This document shows, one piece after another, positions 9,624-19,659 of a DNA stretch of 64,000 bases (positions are counted from its first letter, which is position 1; each line of letters begins with the position of its first letter). This DNA comes from Rhizobium sp. 9140 (GTDB taxonomy: Bacteria; Pseudomonadota; Alphaproteobacteria; Rhizobiales; Rhizobiaceae), in contig NZ_FJUR01000003.1 in NCBI RefSeq assembly GCF_900067135.1, forward strand, positions 1 through 64,000, read 5' to 3'. The notes beneath the pieces are model-generated. The model searched no databases. It saw nothing but the letters and a program-made list of their open reading frames with translations, and was not told the origin of the DNA. The position numbers were made by a program, and so were the translations under genes.

Positions 9624-11055
9624 ACAGCCAATCGCCGTGATCGCCAGAAGCGGATCAAAGCGATGGGTATCGGCTGCTGATGCATCTGCCAGAAAGGCGG
9701 GCGTGCACGTCGGCATGGCGGCCGCAAAGGCGCAGTCGCTATTCAGGGGTCTTATGCTCGTTGACGCAGATCCCGAAGCCAACCGAGCCGCACTCGAACG
9801 CATCACGCTATGGGCGCTCACAATCTATTCGCCCATCGTCGCCGTCGACGGGATCGACGGCATCGTCATGGATACAGAGGGCGCCGACCATCTCCAGGGC
9901 GGAGAGCTGCCGATGGTGACTGGCATCGCCAACCGGTTCCTGGCAAAGAGTCTGACTGCCCGTGTGGCGGTCGCCGACAGCTGGGGTGCGGCCCATGCCT
10001 GCGCTCGCGCCATCAATCGCGAGACAATCGTCGTTCCACCCGGCGAGACCGTCCGTGCCGTCGAGAAGCTGCCGATCTCGCTCCTGCGCCTGCATGCCAA
10101 GATCGTCAACGATCTTCGCATTCTCGGCTTCCAGACGATCGGTGAGCTTACCAGTACCCCGCGTGCGCCGCTGACATTGCGCTTCGGCCCGGAGGTTGGC
10201 CGCCGTCTCGACCAGATGCTCTGTCGTGTCGCCGAGCCGATCGAGCCAATCCGTACCCCTGAGCTGGTTGAAGTCTGCAAAGCCTTTGCCGAACCGATCG
10301 GTGCCGCCGAAACCATCGACAAATATGTCGGGCGTCTCGTCGTCCAGCTCGTCGATGAACTCCAGAAGCGCGGGCTTGGCGTGCGCCGTGCCGACCTGAT
10401 CGTCGAGAAGCTCGATGGCACAAGACAGGCAATCCGCGCCGGAACCGCCAGGCCCGCCCGCGATGTCGCCTGGCTGACAAAACTGTTTCGGGACCGGACG
10501 GAAAAGATCGAGCCGGGCTTCGGGATTGAAAAGCTGATCCTGGTCGCCGTCATCGCCGAGCCTCTGGAGGAGGCGCAGAAAGCCTCTGCTCTGGTCGAGG
10601 ATGAGGTCACGGATGTCACGCCGCTCATCGATATCTACGGAAACCGGGGGCAGAGGGTTTATCGCGTCGCACCGGTCGCTTCCGATGTGCCGGAACGCTC
10701 GGTCCAGCGGATCAGCCCCGTCGCTGAGCCAATCGCCGTTGCCTGGGTCAGCCATTGGCGCCGGCCAGTCCGGCTTTTGCCGCGTCCTGAGCTGATCGAG
10801 GCGATCGCGCTGATGCCGGACCGGCCGCCGGTCTCCATCGTCTGGCGTGGCAAACGCCGGAAGGTGAAACGTGCCGATGGCCCGGAACGCATTTTCGGGG
10901 AGTGGTGGCAGCGCGACGCCGAAATGGACGCCGTGCGCGACTACTTCGTCATCGAGGACGAGGCGGGCGAGCGCCTATGGGTGTTCCGCTCCGGCGACGG
11001 TGTTGATCCGGATACCGGGTCCCACCGCTGGTTCTGCCATGGGATCTTCGCATGA
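9544..11055 (+). CDS. imuB: ImuB, inactive Y-family polymerase-like protein
   Basis: ImuB (503 residues) resembles Y-family DNA polymerases but serves as a bridge linking DnaE2 to the replication clamp. Consistent with this, the acidic residues of Y-family catalytic motifs are absent. The N-terminus reads [14 protein letters not shown] where an active enzyme has an Asp cluster, and the SxDE motif is replaced by [13 protein letters not shown]. The thumb and little-finger regions follow ([14 protein letters not shown] near residue 220). The C-terminus ends with [26 protein letters not shown] in the usual ImuB style. It overlaps imuA by 80 bp and dnaE2 by 4 bp (ATGA), so all three genes are probably cotranslated from one SOS-induced mRNA. 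Confidence 0.93.
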   Translation: MTRVVSIYLPDLPTDRIRRADPSIPPEQPIAVIARSGSKRWVSAADASARKAGVHVGMAAAKAQSLFRGLMLVDADPEANRAALERITLWALTIYSPIVAVDGIDGIVMDTEGADHLQGGELPMVTGIANRFLAKSLTARVAVADSWGAAHACARAINRETIVVPPGETVRAVEKLPISLLRLHAKIVNDLRILGFQTIGELTSTPRAPLTLRFGPEVGRRLDQMLCRVAEPIEPIRTPELVEVCKAFAEPIGAAETIDKYVGRLVVQLVDELQKRGLGVRRADLIVEKLDGTRQAIRAGTARPARDVAWLTKLFRDRTEKIEPGFGIEKLILVAVIAEPLEEAQKASALVEDEVTDVTPLIDIYGNRGQRVYRVAPVASDVPERSVQRISPVAEPIAVAWVSHWRRPVRLLPRPELIEAIALMPDRPPVSIVWRGKRRKVKRADGPERIFGEWWQRDAEMDAVRDYFVIEDEAGERLWVFRSGDGVDPDTGSHRWFCHGIFA

Positions 11056-14000
11056 GTTACGCCGAGCTACAGGTCACGACGCACTTCTCTTTTCTGCGCG
11101 GTGCTTCGTCCGCACAGGAGTTGTTCGAGACTGCCAAAATCCTGGGGCTCGAGGCGATAGGCGTCGTCGATCGCAATTCGCTCGCAGGCATCGTCCGCGC
11201 CCTTGAAGCATCCCGCGCGACAGGTATGCGGCTTGTCGTCGGCTGTCGTATCGATCTGCAGGACGGCATGTCGGTGCTGGTCTATCCGACGAATCGCGCC
11301 GCCTATTCGCGCCTGACGCGGCTGATCACGCTCGGCAAGTCGCGCGGCGGCAAGGACAACTGCATCCTCCACTGGGACGATGTCATCGCCTATTCGGGAG
11401 GGATGATCGGCATTCTGGTGCCGGATCTGCCGGACGCCACCTGCGCCGCACAGTTTCGTAAGATGGCGCAGCTGTTTGGTGACCGCGCCTACGTGTCGCT
11501 CTGCCTGCGCCGCCGACAGAACGACCAGATGCGGCTACACGAGATTTCCAACATGGCGGCACGGTTCAGGGTCAAAACCGTCGTCACCAATGACGTGCTG
11601 TTTCATGAACCGGGCCGGCGGCAGTTGCAGGACATCGTCACCTGCATCAGGCACAACACCACGATCGATGACGTCGGCTTCGAGCGCGAGAGGCATGCCG
11701 ACCGGTATCTGAAGCCGCCGGAGGAGATGCAGCGTCTGTTTCCACGTTATCCGGAGGCCGTGGCACGAAGCATGGAGATCGTCAGGCGCTGCACGTTTAG
11801 CCTCGAGGAGCTCACCTACCAATACCCGGAGGAAGCAATTGTGCCGGGTAAGGATGCCCAAGCCTCACTCGAGCATTATGTCTGGGAATGCGCTCCCGAT
11901 CGCTACCCCGAAGGCCTGCCGCCGGACGTCCTCAAAACCGTACGGCACGAGCTCGATCTCATTCGCACCATGAAATACGCGCCTTACTTCCTGACGGTGT
12001 TTTCGATCGTGCGCTTTGCCCGGAGCCAGGGCATTCTCTGCCAGGGCAGGGGATCGGCGGCCAACAGCGCCGTCTGCTATATTCTCGGCATTACCTCGAT
12101 CGATCCATCGACCAACGACCTCCTCTTCGAGCGTTTCGTTAGCAAGGAGCGCGACGAACCGCCAGACATCGATGTCGACTTCGAGCATGAACGGCGCGAG
12201 GAGGTCATTCAGTGGATCTACAAGACCTACACGAAAGACAAGGCAGCACTCTGCGCCACCGTCACCCGCTACCGGGCCAAGGGTGCGATCCGCGATGTCG
12301 GCAAGGCGCTCGGCCTGCCTGAAGATGTGATCAAGGCGCTGTCATCAGGCATGTGGTCATGGTCGGAGGAAGTGCCCGACCGAAACATCCGGGAACTCAA
12401 TCTCAACCCCGACGACCGCCGTCTGGCGCTAACCCTGAAACTGGCGCAGCAACTGATGGGAGCGCCGCGCCATCTTGGCCAGCATCCCGGCGGCTTTGTC
12501 CTTACCCATGACCGGCTGGACGATCTCGTGCCGATCGAGCCGGCGACGATGAAAGACCGGCAGATCATCGAGTGGGACAAGGATGACGTCGAGGCGCTGA
12601 AATTCATGAAGGTGGACGTCCTTGCGCTCGGCATGCTCACCTGCATGGCAAAGGCCTTCGATCTTATTCGCGAACACAAGGGCGATGATCTCGATCTGTC
12701 GAAGATCGAGCAGGAAGATGCCGCGACCTACGCCATGATCCGCAAGGCTGACACGCTCGGCACCTTCCAGATCGAGAGCCGTGCCCAGATGGCGATGCTG
12801 CCGCGCCTGAAACCCCGCACCTTCTATGATCTCGTCGTGCAAGTGGCGATCGTCCGGCCCGGTCCTATCCAGGGTGACATGGTGCATCCCTACCTTCGCC
12901 GCCGTGAAGGCAAGGAGCCGGTTGAATATCCCACACCCGAGCTTGAGGCCGTGCTTGGCAAGACCCTGGGTGTGCCGTTGTTTCAGGAGAGCGCCATGCG
13001 TGTCGCCATGGTCTGCGCCGGTTTTACCGGTGGGGAGGCCGACCAGTTGCGCAAGTCGATGGCGACCTTCAAGTTCACCGGCGGCGTTTCTCGCTTCAAG
13101 GAGAAACTCGTATCCGGCATGGTGAAAAACGGCTACTCACCCGAGTTTGCCGAAAAGACCTTTTCCCAGCTCGAAGGTTTTGGCTCCTACGGCTTTCCGG
13201 AAAGCCATGCAGCATCTTTTGCGCTGATTGCCTATGCCTCGAACTACATCAAGTGCCACTATCCGGACGTGTTTTGCGCAGCACTGCTCAACAGTCAGCC
13301 GATGGGCTTTTATGCGCCCGCCCAGATCGTCGGTGACGCGATCAAACACGGCGTTGAGGTGCGACCTGTGTGCGTCAACCGCTCCCGATGGGACTGCACG
13401 CTGGAAAAGATCGGTCATACCGATCGACACGCTGTGCGGCTGGGGTTTCGGCAGGTGAAGGGACTGGCCGTCGCAGATGCGGCGCGGATCGTAACGGCGC
13501 GTATGAACAGCCCGTTCGTGTCGGTCGATGACATGTGGCGCCGTTCCAGCGTGCCGACGGAAGCGCTTGTCCAGTTGGCAGAGGCCGATGCCTTTCTGCC
13601 CTCCCTCAAGCTCCAACGGCGCGATGCGCTCTGGGCGATCAAGGCGTTGCGCGACGAGCCCTTACCGCTGTTTGCCGCCGCGGCCGAACGCGAGATGGTG
13701 GCAATTGCAGAGCAGCAGGAGCCGGAGGTTGCCCTGCGACAAATGACGGACGGGCATAACGTCATCGAGGACTACAGCCATACCGGATTGACGCTGAGAC
13801 AGCACCCTGTCGCCTTTCTGCGCAATGACCTTTCGGCACGAAACATCATAACCTGCGCGGAGGCGATGAATGCGCGGGACGGCCGGTGGGTTTACACGGC
13901 GGGCCTGGTGCTGGTCCGGCAAAAGCCAGGATCGGCGAAGGGCGTCATGTTCATCACCATCGAGGACGAAACGGGCCCCGCCAACATCGTGGTCTGGCCA

Positions 14001-14309
14001 ACGCTGTTTGAGAAGCGCCGGCGAGTGGTGCTGGGGTCCTCGATGATGGCAATCAATGGGCGAATCCAGCGAGAAGGGGAGGTCGTGCACCTCGTCGCAC
14101 AGCAGCTGTTCGATCTGTCGGGGGACCTTGTTGGCCTGGCCCATCGGGATGTCGAGTTCAAGCTGCCAACGGGACGAGGCGATGAGTTTGCCCATGGGGG
14201 CGGTGGGCCGGATTCACGGGAACGGCCGAAGCCGGTTGTCCCGCGGGACATGTTCACGCCGGATCTTCATATCGATACGCTGAAGGTGAAAAGTCGGAAT
14301 TTTCACTAG
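11052..14309 (+). CDS. dnaE2: Error-prone DNA polymerase DnaE2 (ImuC)
   Basis: This C-family polymerase of 1,085 residues performs translesion synthesis and causes damage-induced mutagenesis with ImuA and ImuB. The N-terminal PHP domain ([10 protein letters not shown]) is followed by the polymerase core. Catalytic aspartates are visible in PDIDVDF (about residues 371-377) and in [10 protein letters not shown] (about 522). The helix-hairpin-helix and OB-fold lie after residue 850 ([16 protein letters not shown]). Length and C-terminus match DnaE2 and lack the tau-binding tail of replicative DnaE. The start overlaps the imuB stop by 4 bp. The gene is intact and faces the convergent pyruvate carboxylase remnant 46 bp downstream, with no clear terminator between them. 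Confidence 0.95.
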   Translation: MSYAELQVTTHFSFLRGASSAQELFETAKILGLEAIGVVDRNSLAGIVRALEASRATGMRLVVGCRIDLQDGMSVLVYPTNRAAYSRLTRLITLGKSRGGKDNCILHWDDVIAYSGGMIGILVPDLPDATCAAQFRKMAQLFGDRAYVSLCLRRRQNDQMRLHEISNMAARFRVKTVVTNDVLFHEPGRRQLQDIVTCIRHNTTIDDVGFERERHADRYLKPPEEMQRLFPRYPEAVARSMEIVRRCTFSLEELTYQYPEEAIVPGKDAQASLEHYVWECAPDRYPEGLPPDVLKTVRHELDLIRTMKYAPYFLTVFSIVRFARSQGILCQGRGSAANSAVCYILGITSIDPSTNDLLFERFVSKERDEPPDIDVDFEHERREEVIQWIYKTYTKDKAALCATVTRYRAKGAIRDVGKALGLPEDVIKALSSGMWSWSEEVPDRNIRELNLNPDDRRLALTLKLAQQLMGAPRHLGQHPGGFVLTHDRLDDLVPIEPATMKDRQIIEWDKDDVEALKFMKVDVLALGMLTCMAKAFDLIREHKGDDLDLSKIEQEDAATYAMIRKADTLGTFQIESRAQMAMLPRLKPRTFYDLVVQVAIVRPGPIQGDMVHPYLRRREGKEPVEYPTPELEAVLGKTLGVPLFQESAMRVAMVCAGFTGGEADQLRKSMATFKFTGGVSRFKEKLVSGMVKNGYSPEFAEKTFSQLEGFGSYGFPESHAASFALIAYASNYIKCHYPDVFCAALLNSQPMGFYAPAQIVGDAIKHGVEVRPVCVNRSRWDCTLEKIGHTDRHAVRLGFRQVKGLAVADAARIVTARMNSPFVSVDDMWRRSSVPTEALVQLAEADAFLPSLKLQRRDALWAIKALRDEPLPLFAAAAEREMVAIAEQQEPEVALRQMTDGHNVIEDYSHTGLTLRQHPVAFLRNDLSARNIITCAEAMNARDGRWVYTAGLVLVRQKPGSAKGVMFITIEDETGPANIVVWPTLFEKRRRVVLGSSMMAINGRIQREGEVVHLVAQQLFDLSGDLVGLAHRDVEFKLPTGRGDEFAHGGGGPDSRERPKPVVPRDMFTPDLHIDTLKVKSRNFH

Positions 14310-14355
14310 GCAGGAGTTCAACGAAGCCCAACGCCCGTCAGTCGACATTTGACGT

Positions 14356-14673
14356 TCAAGCGCCGTACACCAAGAGCAGTTCCTTGGCGCCGATCTGGCC
14401 GCCGGCCCGTACCAGCACCTCGGAAATCGGGCTGTCCTTTTCAGCACGCAGCGCCGTTTCCATCTTCATCGCCTCGATCGAGACGAGCACGTCGCCGGCA
14501 TTCACGGCCTGGCCGGGCGAGACGAAGACGCGGCTGATGACACCCGGCATCGGCGCACCCTTGATACGGCGCGGCTGGCCGTTGAGCTCGAAGAAGGTCG
14601 TCACCATGCCCTGGCTGTCCGTCGCACTCGTCGCCTGGTTGACGATGACGAGCGTCTTGCCGCGTTCGATATC
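14356..14673 (-). pseudogene. pyc: Pyruvate carboxylase 3'-end remnant (biotin carrier domain)
   Basis: About 105 codons match the C-terminus of pyruvate carboxylase: the end of the carboxyltransferase region (IERGKTLVIVNQATSATD, then FFELNGQPRRIK) and the biotin attachment domain with EAMKMET, in which the middle Lys is biotinylated in the intact enzyme. The roughly 28-residue linker normally between the two parts is missing, and the flanking halves join in frame (RRIK/GAPMPG). The rest of the roughly 1,150-residue enzyme is absent. An open frame reaches an ATG at 14703, so a small biotin-domain peptide could be made, but a decayed fragment is more likely. It marks a former recombination junction beside the GlxA-type regulator. 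Confidence 0.75.
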
Positions 14674-14719
14674 CTGATTGCCGTCTCTGCCCCCCACAGG
14701 CAAACACCACCACGCGTTA

Positions 14720-15748
14720 TCACACGCTTGATGGGGTCGAATCTGTGGCGCGTAGTTTCGTGGGGCTTTTTCCGAATGTCTGAGAGAAGGCGCGCGAAAA
14801 ATGGGACGCGCTCTCGAAGCCGACCTCGAGAGCGACCTCGAGCATGGACGCCTTTGTCTTGGTCAACAGTTGCTTGGCGCGCTCCATCCGTACTCGCCGG
14901 TAGACGAGGGCAGGGGAGCTTTTGGTTTCGCCCATGAACAGGCGCTCGAGTTGTCGCCTCGAGAGCCCGACCGATGCGGCGAGTTCCTCGATCGGCAGCC
15001 GCCCCTCGATATGCTGTTCCATCATGATCAGCACCGCCCTGACCCTTGGATCCTCGCACTCGATGGAGAGCGGCCTGCGGGTCTGGATGGCAAGGGAGGT
15101 TCGGGCCTTTTCAATGTGGAGAACCTCGAGCGCATTGCGCTCGGCTTCCTTGCTGATGTGACGCCGGACGATCAAGGCCGCCATGTCGGCTGCGCTGCTG
15201 CCGCCGGCGCAGGACCCCCTTGTCCGGTCGAGGTTGAAGATCCGATCAGACCGGACTTGATGGTCGGGGAAGCGCTCGCGAAACGCATTGTAATGCAACC
15301 AACTGACGCATGTCCGGTGTTCCTTCATCAAGCCGATTTCAGCAAGGATGAAGGAGCCGGTGCAGACACCGATCAGCTTGACGTTCCTTGTCGATGCCTT
15401 CTTCAGGAAGTCGATCGTTTCCTGATCGACGGGGGAGCCGTTGTTGAGCAGGCCGCCGACCACGACGATATACTGGAACCGGCTGGGGTCGACGAAGTCC
15501 GATGTTGGTGCGACCTTAACGCCGCAACTTGACGTTATCAGATGCCGCGTGCTGCCGAGGACCTCCCAATCGGCAAGCACACGGCCCGACCTGTCAAATT
15601 CGTCACTCGCCAGCCGCAGCGTATCGACAAAAAGGGCGAACGCGGAGAGCGTGAATGATTTTGCGAGCACAAAGCCGATCTTCAGCCGCTCGCCAGGCGC
15701 ACCTGGCTCCAACGATTTCATGTCAGCTCCACCGCGTGCTGCCTTCAT
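14720..15748 (-). CDS. GlxA-family AraC-type transcriptional regulator
   Basis: This regulator has 342 residues in two domains. The N-terminal DJ-1/PfpI-like domain (residues about 20-185) has the nucleophile-elbow sequence GVCTGSFILAE, which senses ligands in this family. The C-terminal AraC/XylS DNA-binding domain has helix-turn-helix segments (LPIEELAASVGLSRRQLERL, then LEVALEVGFESASHFSRAF). Family members control amino-acid and betaine catabolism in rhizobia and pseudomonads. The ATG overlaps the stop of the racemase-family gene (ATGA at 15748-15745), so it is the last gene of the minus-strand catabolic operon. That position makes it a candidate activator of the pathway alongside the GntR repressor at the other end. 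Confidence 0.88.
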   Translation of the reverse strand: MKAARGGADMKSLEPGAPGERLKIGFVLAKSFTLSAFALFVDTLRLASDEFDRSGRVLADWEVLGSTRHLITSSCGVKVAPTSDFVDPSRFQYIVVVGGLLNNGSPVDQETIDFLKKASTRNVKLIGVCTGSFILAEIGLMKEHRTCVSWLHYNAFRERFPDHQVRSDRIFNLDRTRGSCAGGSSAADMAALIVRRHISKEAERNALEVLHIEKARTSLAIQTRRPLSIECEDPRVRAVLIMMEQHIEGRLPIEELAASVGLSRRQLERLFMGETKSSPALVYRRVRMERAKQLLTKTKASMLEVALEVGFESASHFSRAFSQTFGKSPTKLRATDSTPSSV

Positions 15749-16743
15749 TTGATCTGGAAACCGTGCGCCAAAGGATCCCGATCGTCTACGAAGATCGTAT
15801 TGTGACCGATGATGCGTGCCCAGCCCTCGACGCTCGGCTTGATCCCATGGAAGGGACCGACGTCAGTCTCTTCCTCGATACGTCCTTCGAAGACCGTGCC
15901 GATCAGGCTTTCCTGGCGGAAGGATTCACCGACATTCAAGCGGCCCTTGCCGTGAAGCTGGGCCATTCGCGCCGACGTGCCGGTTCCGCCTGGGGAGCGG
16001 TCGATGGCTTTGTCTCCGTAAAACACCGCCCCGCGCCCATCAGCGCCGTCGTTCGTCGGACTGTCGCACCACAGCGCGTGATGGACGCCGCTAATTCTCT
16101 CGTCTTCGGGATGGACCGGATCGCAGATCGGTGCGAGGGCGTCGCGAAGCTGGCCGCTGAGGTCGACGACGTCGCTTGCCGACATGCCATCGAGCCCTTT
16201 CCAATTCTCCTGCGGCTCGACCACTGCGTAATAGTTTCCACCATAGGAGATATCGACGACAAGCCTGCCAAGACCCGGCACATGAACCTCCAGATCCGCT
16301 TCATGGAGGTAACTCGCGACGTTGAACATACGGACCGATTCCACGAACTCGTCCTGCTTGTCGTACTGGATGTCAACTTTTCCCGCAGGCGTCTCTATCG
16401 AGAGCTGTCCGGGCACTCGTGGCGTAACAAGTCCTTCTTCGATGGCGGCCGTGACCAGCCCGATCGTGCCGGCGCCACACATCGGCAGACATCCGCTAAC
16501 CTCGATGAAAATCACCGCAAAGTCGCAATCCTCGCGGTAGGCTGGGTAGATGATCGCGCCCGACATGATGTCATGGCCGCGCGGCTCGAACATGAGAGCC
16601 TGCCGGACCCAGTCATGGTCTCGGACGAACAGGTCCCGGCGCTCGGCGATCGGAAGATGCGGGAGAAGCGGTCCGCCGCCGGCGACGAGACGAACGGGAT
16701 TGCCGCATGTATGGCTATCGATACAGAAGAAACTGCGCCGCAT
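15745..16743 (-). CDS. Proline racemase-family enzyme (4-hydroxyproline epimerase-like)
   Basis: This 332-residue member of the proline racemase superfamily belongs to a group that includes 4-hydroxyproline 2-epimerases and trans-3-hydroxyproline dehydratases. The first catalytic position is Cys (MCGAGTIG, about residue 90). At the second position, where epimerases have Cys and dehydratases usually Thr, the sequence reads DRSPGGTGTSARMA, with Gly in place of the catalytic residue. The codon is an unambiguous GGC. The enzyme may therefore be altered in mechanism or impaired. A good Shine-Dalgarno (AAAGGA) precedes the ATG. It lies directly downstream of the ABC transporter and overlaps the regulator gene by 4 bp. 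The likely role is the first step of hydroxyproline-type imino acid breakdown; the exact substrate is inference. Confidence 0.85.
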   Translation of the reverse strand: MRRSFFCIDSHTCGNPVRLVAGGGPLLPHLPIAERRDLFVRDHDWVRQALMFEPRGHDIMSGAIIYPAYREDCDFAVIFIEVSGCLPMCGAGTIGLVTAAIEEGLVTPRVPGQLSIETPAGKVDIQYDKQDEFVESVRMFNVASYLHEADLEVHVPGLGRLVVDISYGGNYYAVVEPQENWKGLDGMSASDVVDLSGQLRDALAPICDPVHPEDERISGVHHALWCDSPTNDGADGRGAVFYGDKAIDRSPGGTGTSARMAQLHGKGRLNVGESFRQESLIGTVFEGRIEEETDVGPFHGIKPSVEGWARIIGHNTIFVDDRDPLAHGFQIK

Positions 16744-16764
16744 GATGGATCCTTTATAGTCCTC

Positions 16765-17619
16765 TCAGTTGCCAACCACAGGAAACCGACGGCCCTGCAG
16801 CGCGCCGCGTGACAACCTGTCGAGGAAGATCGCGACCGCCACGATGGCAAGTCCGGCTCGCAAGCCCAATCCCATTTCCATTCGTGTCAGTCCGCGTGTG
16901 ACCTCGGCTCCTAGCCCGCCAGCACCGACAAGACCTGCGAGAACGACGATGGCGAGTGATAGGAGAATGCACTGATTGAGCCCCACGAGAAGTGTTGGCG
17001 TCGCTGCGGGGATTTCGATCTTGAACAGGACGGCGCGGGGCGAGGCGCCCATAGCCTGTCCGAGTTCCAGCAGGTCCTTCGGAACCTGGCTGAAGGCGAG
17101 CGTCGTCAATCGCAGCATCGGCGGCACGCCGTAAACGATCGTGGCGATGATGGCAGGCACCCTCCCGAGGGTGAAGATCATCACGGCGGGGATGAGATAG
17201 ACCCACGGCGGGACCGTCTGCATGATGTCGAGCACGGGACGGATGGCCGCCGCGAACATGCGATAGCGGGAGGCCAGGATGCCGAGCGGAAAGGCGATCA
17301 GCACCGAGATGCAGACGGACACCGTTACCAGCGCCAGCGTCTGCATTGATGCTTCCCACAGGCCCGCAAGAAAGCAGAAGGTCAGCGCGATCGCACTGGT
17401 CACCGCGACGCGAACATTCACAACGACGGCAGCAAAGGCCACGGCAATGAGGATGACCGCGTAAAAGGGCAGGTAAAGCAGGGTCGCTTCAAGGCCGCCC
17501 AGCACGGCTTCGATCACCTTCGTCACCATATCAAAGAAGGGATGGAAATTGGCGTTCAGCCAATCGACAACCGGGGCGAGGTACGCGCCGGGGGAGAAGC
17601 GAACAAGGTCAAGGTCCAT
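16765..17619 (-). CDS. ProU-type ABC transporter permease, second subunit
   Basis: This inner-membrane permease (284 residues, at least six hydrophobic helices) belongs to a quaternary amine or glycine betaine/proline importer (ProW/OpuAB type). The cytoplasmic EAA loop that contacts the ATPase reads ELGQAMGASPRAVLFKIEIPAA. The GLVGAGGLGAEV segment near the C-terminus is typical. The ATG at 17619 shares a base with the stop codon of the upstream permease gene (TGATG), so translation is coupled. A longer minus-strand open frame reaching 18276 only shadows that other permease and is not used. With the neighbouring permease it would form a heterodimeric channel. Confidence 0.9.
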   Translation of the reverse strand: MDLDLVRFSPGAYLAPVVDWLNANFHPFFDMVTKVIEAVLGGLEATLLYLPFYAVILIAVAFAAVVVNVRVAVTSAIALTFCFLAGLWEASMQTLALVTVSVCISVLIAFPLGILASRYRMFAAAIRPVLDIMQTVPPWVYLIPAVMIFTLGRVPAIIATIVYGVPPMLRLTTLAFSQVPKDLLELGQAMGASPRAVLFKIEIPAATPTLLVGLNQCILLSLAIVVLAGLVGAGGLGAEVTRGLTRMEMGLGLRAGLAIVAVAIFLDRLSRGALQGRRFPVVGN

Positions 17620-18473
17620 CACTTGCCTCCATTGGCGCGGCGCGCAGCACTCTGGGTCAGTCGGTCGATCACCATTGTGAGGATGACGATGGCGATGGCG
17701 GCGTTGATCGATGTGGCGATGTCGAGTGTTCTGACCGCGCTGTAGATTGTTTCGCCCAAGCCGCCGGAACCGACGATGCCGGCAATAACGACCATGCCGA
17801 ACGCCATCATCAGGCTCTGGTTGATCCCCGCCATGACGCTCGGGATCGCGAAGGGCAGCCTGATCTTGGAAAACATCTGCCACGGCGTCAGGCCGCTCGC
17901 CTGACCGAGTTCGAGGAACTCGCGCGGGGTCCTGCGGATGCCGAGCGATGTCAGGCGGATCACCGGAGGCATGGCAACGATGACGGTGGCGAGGAGAGCC
18001 GTGGCCGGTCCGTATCCCATCAACGCGATCGCAGGCAGGAGGTAGATGTAGGGCGGAAGGGTCTGGATGAGATCGAGGATCGGTTCGACGAACCTGTCGA
18101 AGGATTTGACGAAGCCGGCCACGACGCCGAGCGGAATACCGATGACCAGCGCCATGAACGTGGCCGTGATCACCAGGGCCAGTGTGCTCATGGTCTCGGC
18201 CCACAGCCCCATCACCGCGCATCCGAGCAGGGCGACGCCTGCCAGAAGCCCGGCCGGCACGTTGATCAACCGCCATCCCAGTGCCGCCGCGACGAGGGCA
18301 ATCACATAGAAGGGTGGAAGCTGCACGAGCCAGAGGACGCCGTCATAAGTGCCCTCCAGAACGGCCCGGATGCTGTCGAACAGCCACGAGGCATTGTCGC
18401 TGATCCAGTTCAGCGCGTCGTCAATCTTCTCGTCGAAGCTGTCAGTGATAACGGACGTGTCCATGACCATCAC
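17619..18473 (-). CDS. ProU-type ABC transporter permease, first subunit
   Basis: A second permease of the same importer (284 residues), paralogous to its neighbour. A soluble N-terminal extension of about 45 residues is followed by hydrophobic helices and the EAA loop ELGQASGLTPWQMFSKIRLPFA. The GIVGSGGLGETI segment is present near the C-terminus. Two in-frame ATGs lie at 18473 and 18464 and the choice between them is open. The gene starts 4 bp after the ATPase stop codon and shares a base with the next permease start, indicating one operon. Two distinct permeases with one ATPase and one binding protein is an arrangement seen in ProU-like quaternary amine importers. Confidence 0.9.
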   Translation of the reverse strand: MMVMDTSVITDSFDEKIDDALNWISDNASWLFDSIRAVLEGTYDGVLWLVQLPPFYVIALVAAALGWRLINVPAGLLAGVALLGCAVMGLWAETMSTLALVITATFMALVIGIPLGVVAGFVKSFDRFVEPILDLIQTLPPYIYLLPAIALMGYGPATALLATVIVAMPPVIRLTSLGIRRTPREFLELGQASGLTPWQMFSKIRLPFAIPSVMAGINQSLMMAFGMVVIAGIVGSGGLGETIYSAVRTLDIATSINAAIAIVILTMVIDRLTQSAARRANGGK

Positions 18474-18477
18474 CGAT

Positions 18478-19569
18478 CTATGCCGCTACGGGCACGGTGG
18501 CGGGACGGCCGGCGACGCCACAGAGCAGGCCGCGCGTCGTGACGATGCCAACCACCTTGCCACCCTCGACGACAGCGACGGCGTCGCGGCTCGATTGCAT
18601 GGTCAACTCGATCAGGGCGCCGATATCAGCTTCGGGCGTGGTGCGCAGCAGCGAGCCGGTGTCGACATTCGGGTGGCTGCGCGTGTATTCGGCAACCGGC
18701 ATCATGACGGAGTGCGCCTTGACGAGATGGATCCGGGAAATGCCGGCAACGAATTCGGCGACGTAGTCGTCCGCAGGCTTGGTCACGATCTCCTCGGCAT
18801 TGCCGACCTGGACGATGACCCCGTCCTTCATGATGGCGATGCGGTCGCCGATGCGGATGGCTTCCTCAAGGTCGTGGGTGATGAACACCGCCGATTTTCC
18901 AAGCGACTTGGTCAGTTGGCGGAATTCGTCCTGAAGCTGGCGTCGGATCAGAGGGTCGAGCGCGCTGAACGGTTCATCCATCAGGATGATCTCGGGATCG
19001 GCGGCTAAGGCACGGGCAAGGCCGACGCGCTGCTGCATGCCGCCCGACAATTCGGATGGATAGCGCGCCGTCCAGTCGGAAAGGCCGACCTTGTCCAGTG
19101 CAGCGCGGGCGGTCTTGTATCGTTCTTCCTTGCCGACGCCGCGGACCTCAAGGCCGAAGGCGGCATTCTCCAAAACGGTACGGTGCGGAAGCAGGGCGAC
19201 GCTCTGGAAGACCATGCCGATGTTGCGGGCTCGAATGTCGCGGAGTTCGGCGGCATTCAGGGCGGAGATGTCCTTGCCCTTGACGAGGATCTTCCCAAGG
19301 CTGGGTTCGATCAGCCTGTTGAGCAGCCGGATCAGCGTGGACTTGCCGCTGCCCGACAGTCCCATGATACAGAAGATCTCGCCACGGCGGACCTGAAGAC
19401 TGGCATCCGAGACGCCGACGACGCAATCATAGTCCGTCAGAATCTGTTTCTTGGACAAGCCTTTTGTCTTCACCGCCTCGACGGCCGCCTTGGCCCTGGC
19501 TCCGAATATCTTCCAGACCGACTGGCAGTCGATCAGGATATCGCTGGCATTATTCATTGACGTGGTCAT
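18478..19569 (-). CDS. ProV/OpuAA-type ABC transporter ATPase
   Basis: This 363-residue ATPase powers the betaine/imino-acid importer. It carries Walker A (GLSGSGKST), the signature SGGMQQRVGLARAL, Walker B (ILMDEPFSALDP) and the switch His (FITHD). An N-terminal helical region with the motif KTKGLSKKQILTDYDCVVGV is characteristic of ProV. The C-terminus, from about residue 285, holds tandem CBS-like sequence (REAVAVVEGG-type turns) that in OpuA senses ionic strength. The ATG at 19569 has a GGGGAA ribosome site 6 bp upstream and is preferred over the in-frame ATG at 19608. It sits between the binding-protein and permease genes. Confidence 0.92.
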   Translation of the reverse strand: MTTSMNNASDILIDCQSVWKIFGARAKAAVEAVKTKGLSKKQILTDYDCVVGVSDASLQVRRGEIFCIMGLSGSGKSTLIRLLNRLIEPSLGKILVKGKDISALNAAELRDIRARNIGMVFQSVALLPHRTVLENAAFGLEVRGVGKEERYKTARAALDKVGLSDWTARYPSELSGGMQQRVGLARALAADPEIILMDEPFSALDPLIRRQLQDEFRQLTKSLGKSAVFITHDLEEAIRIGDRIAIMKDGVIVQVGNAEEIVTKPADDYVAEFVAGISRIHLVKAHSVMMPVAEYTRSHPNVDTGSLLRTTPEADIGALIELTMQSSRDAVAVVEGGKVVGIVTTRGLLCGVAGRPATVPVAA

Positions 19570-19659
19570 AGCGTTCCCCGCGAGCCGGTTTGATGCCGGC
19601 ATTCTCATTCGTGGAATTGGAGCCGGGCCACCGCGAGTGCGAAAGGCCCGGCATTTGCG

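Noticed and set aside
16765..18276. A 503-codon minus-strand open frame across both permease genes
   Set aside because: The upstream part is out of frame with the real first permease and reads as Arg/His-rich nonsense; the true start is the ATG at 17619.
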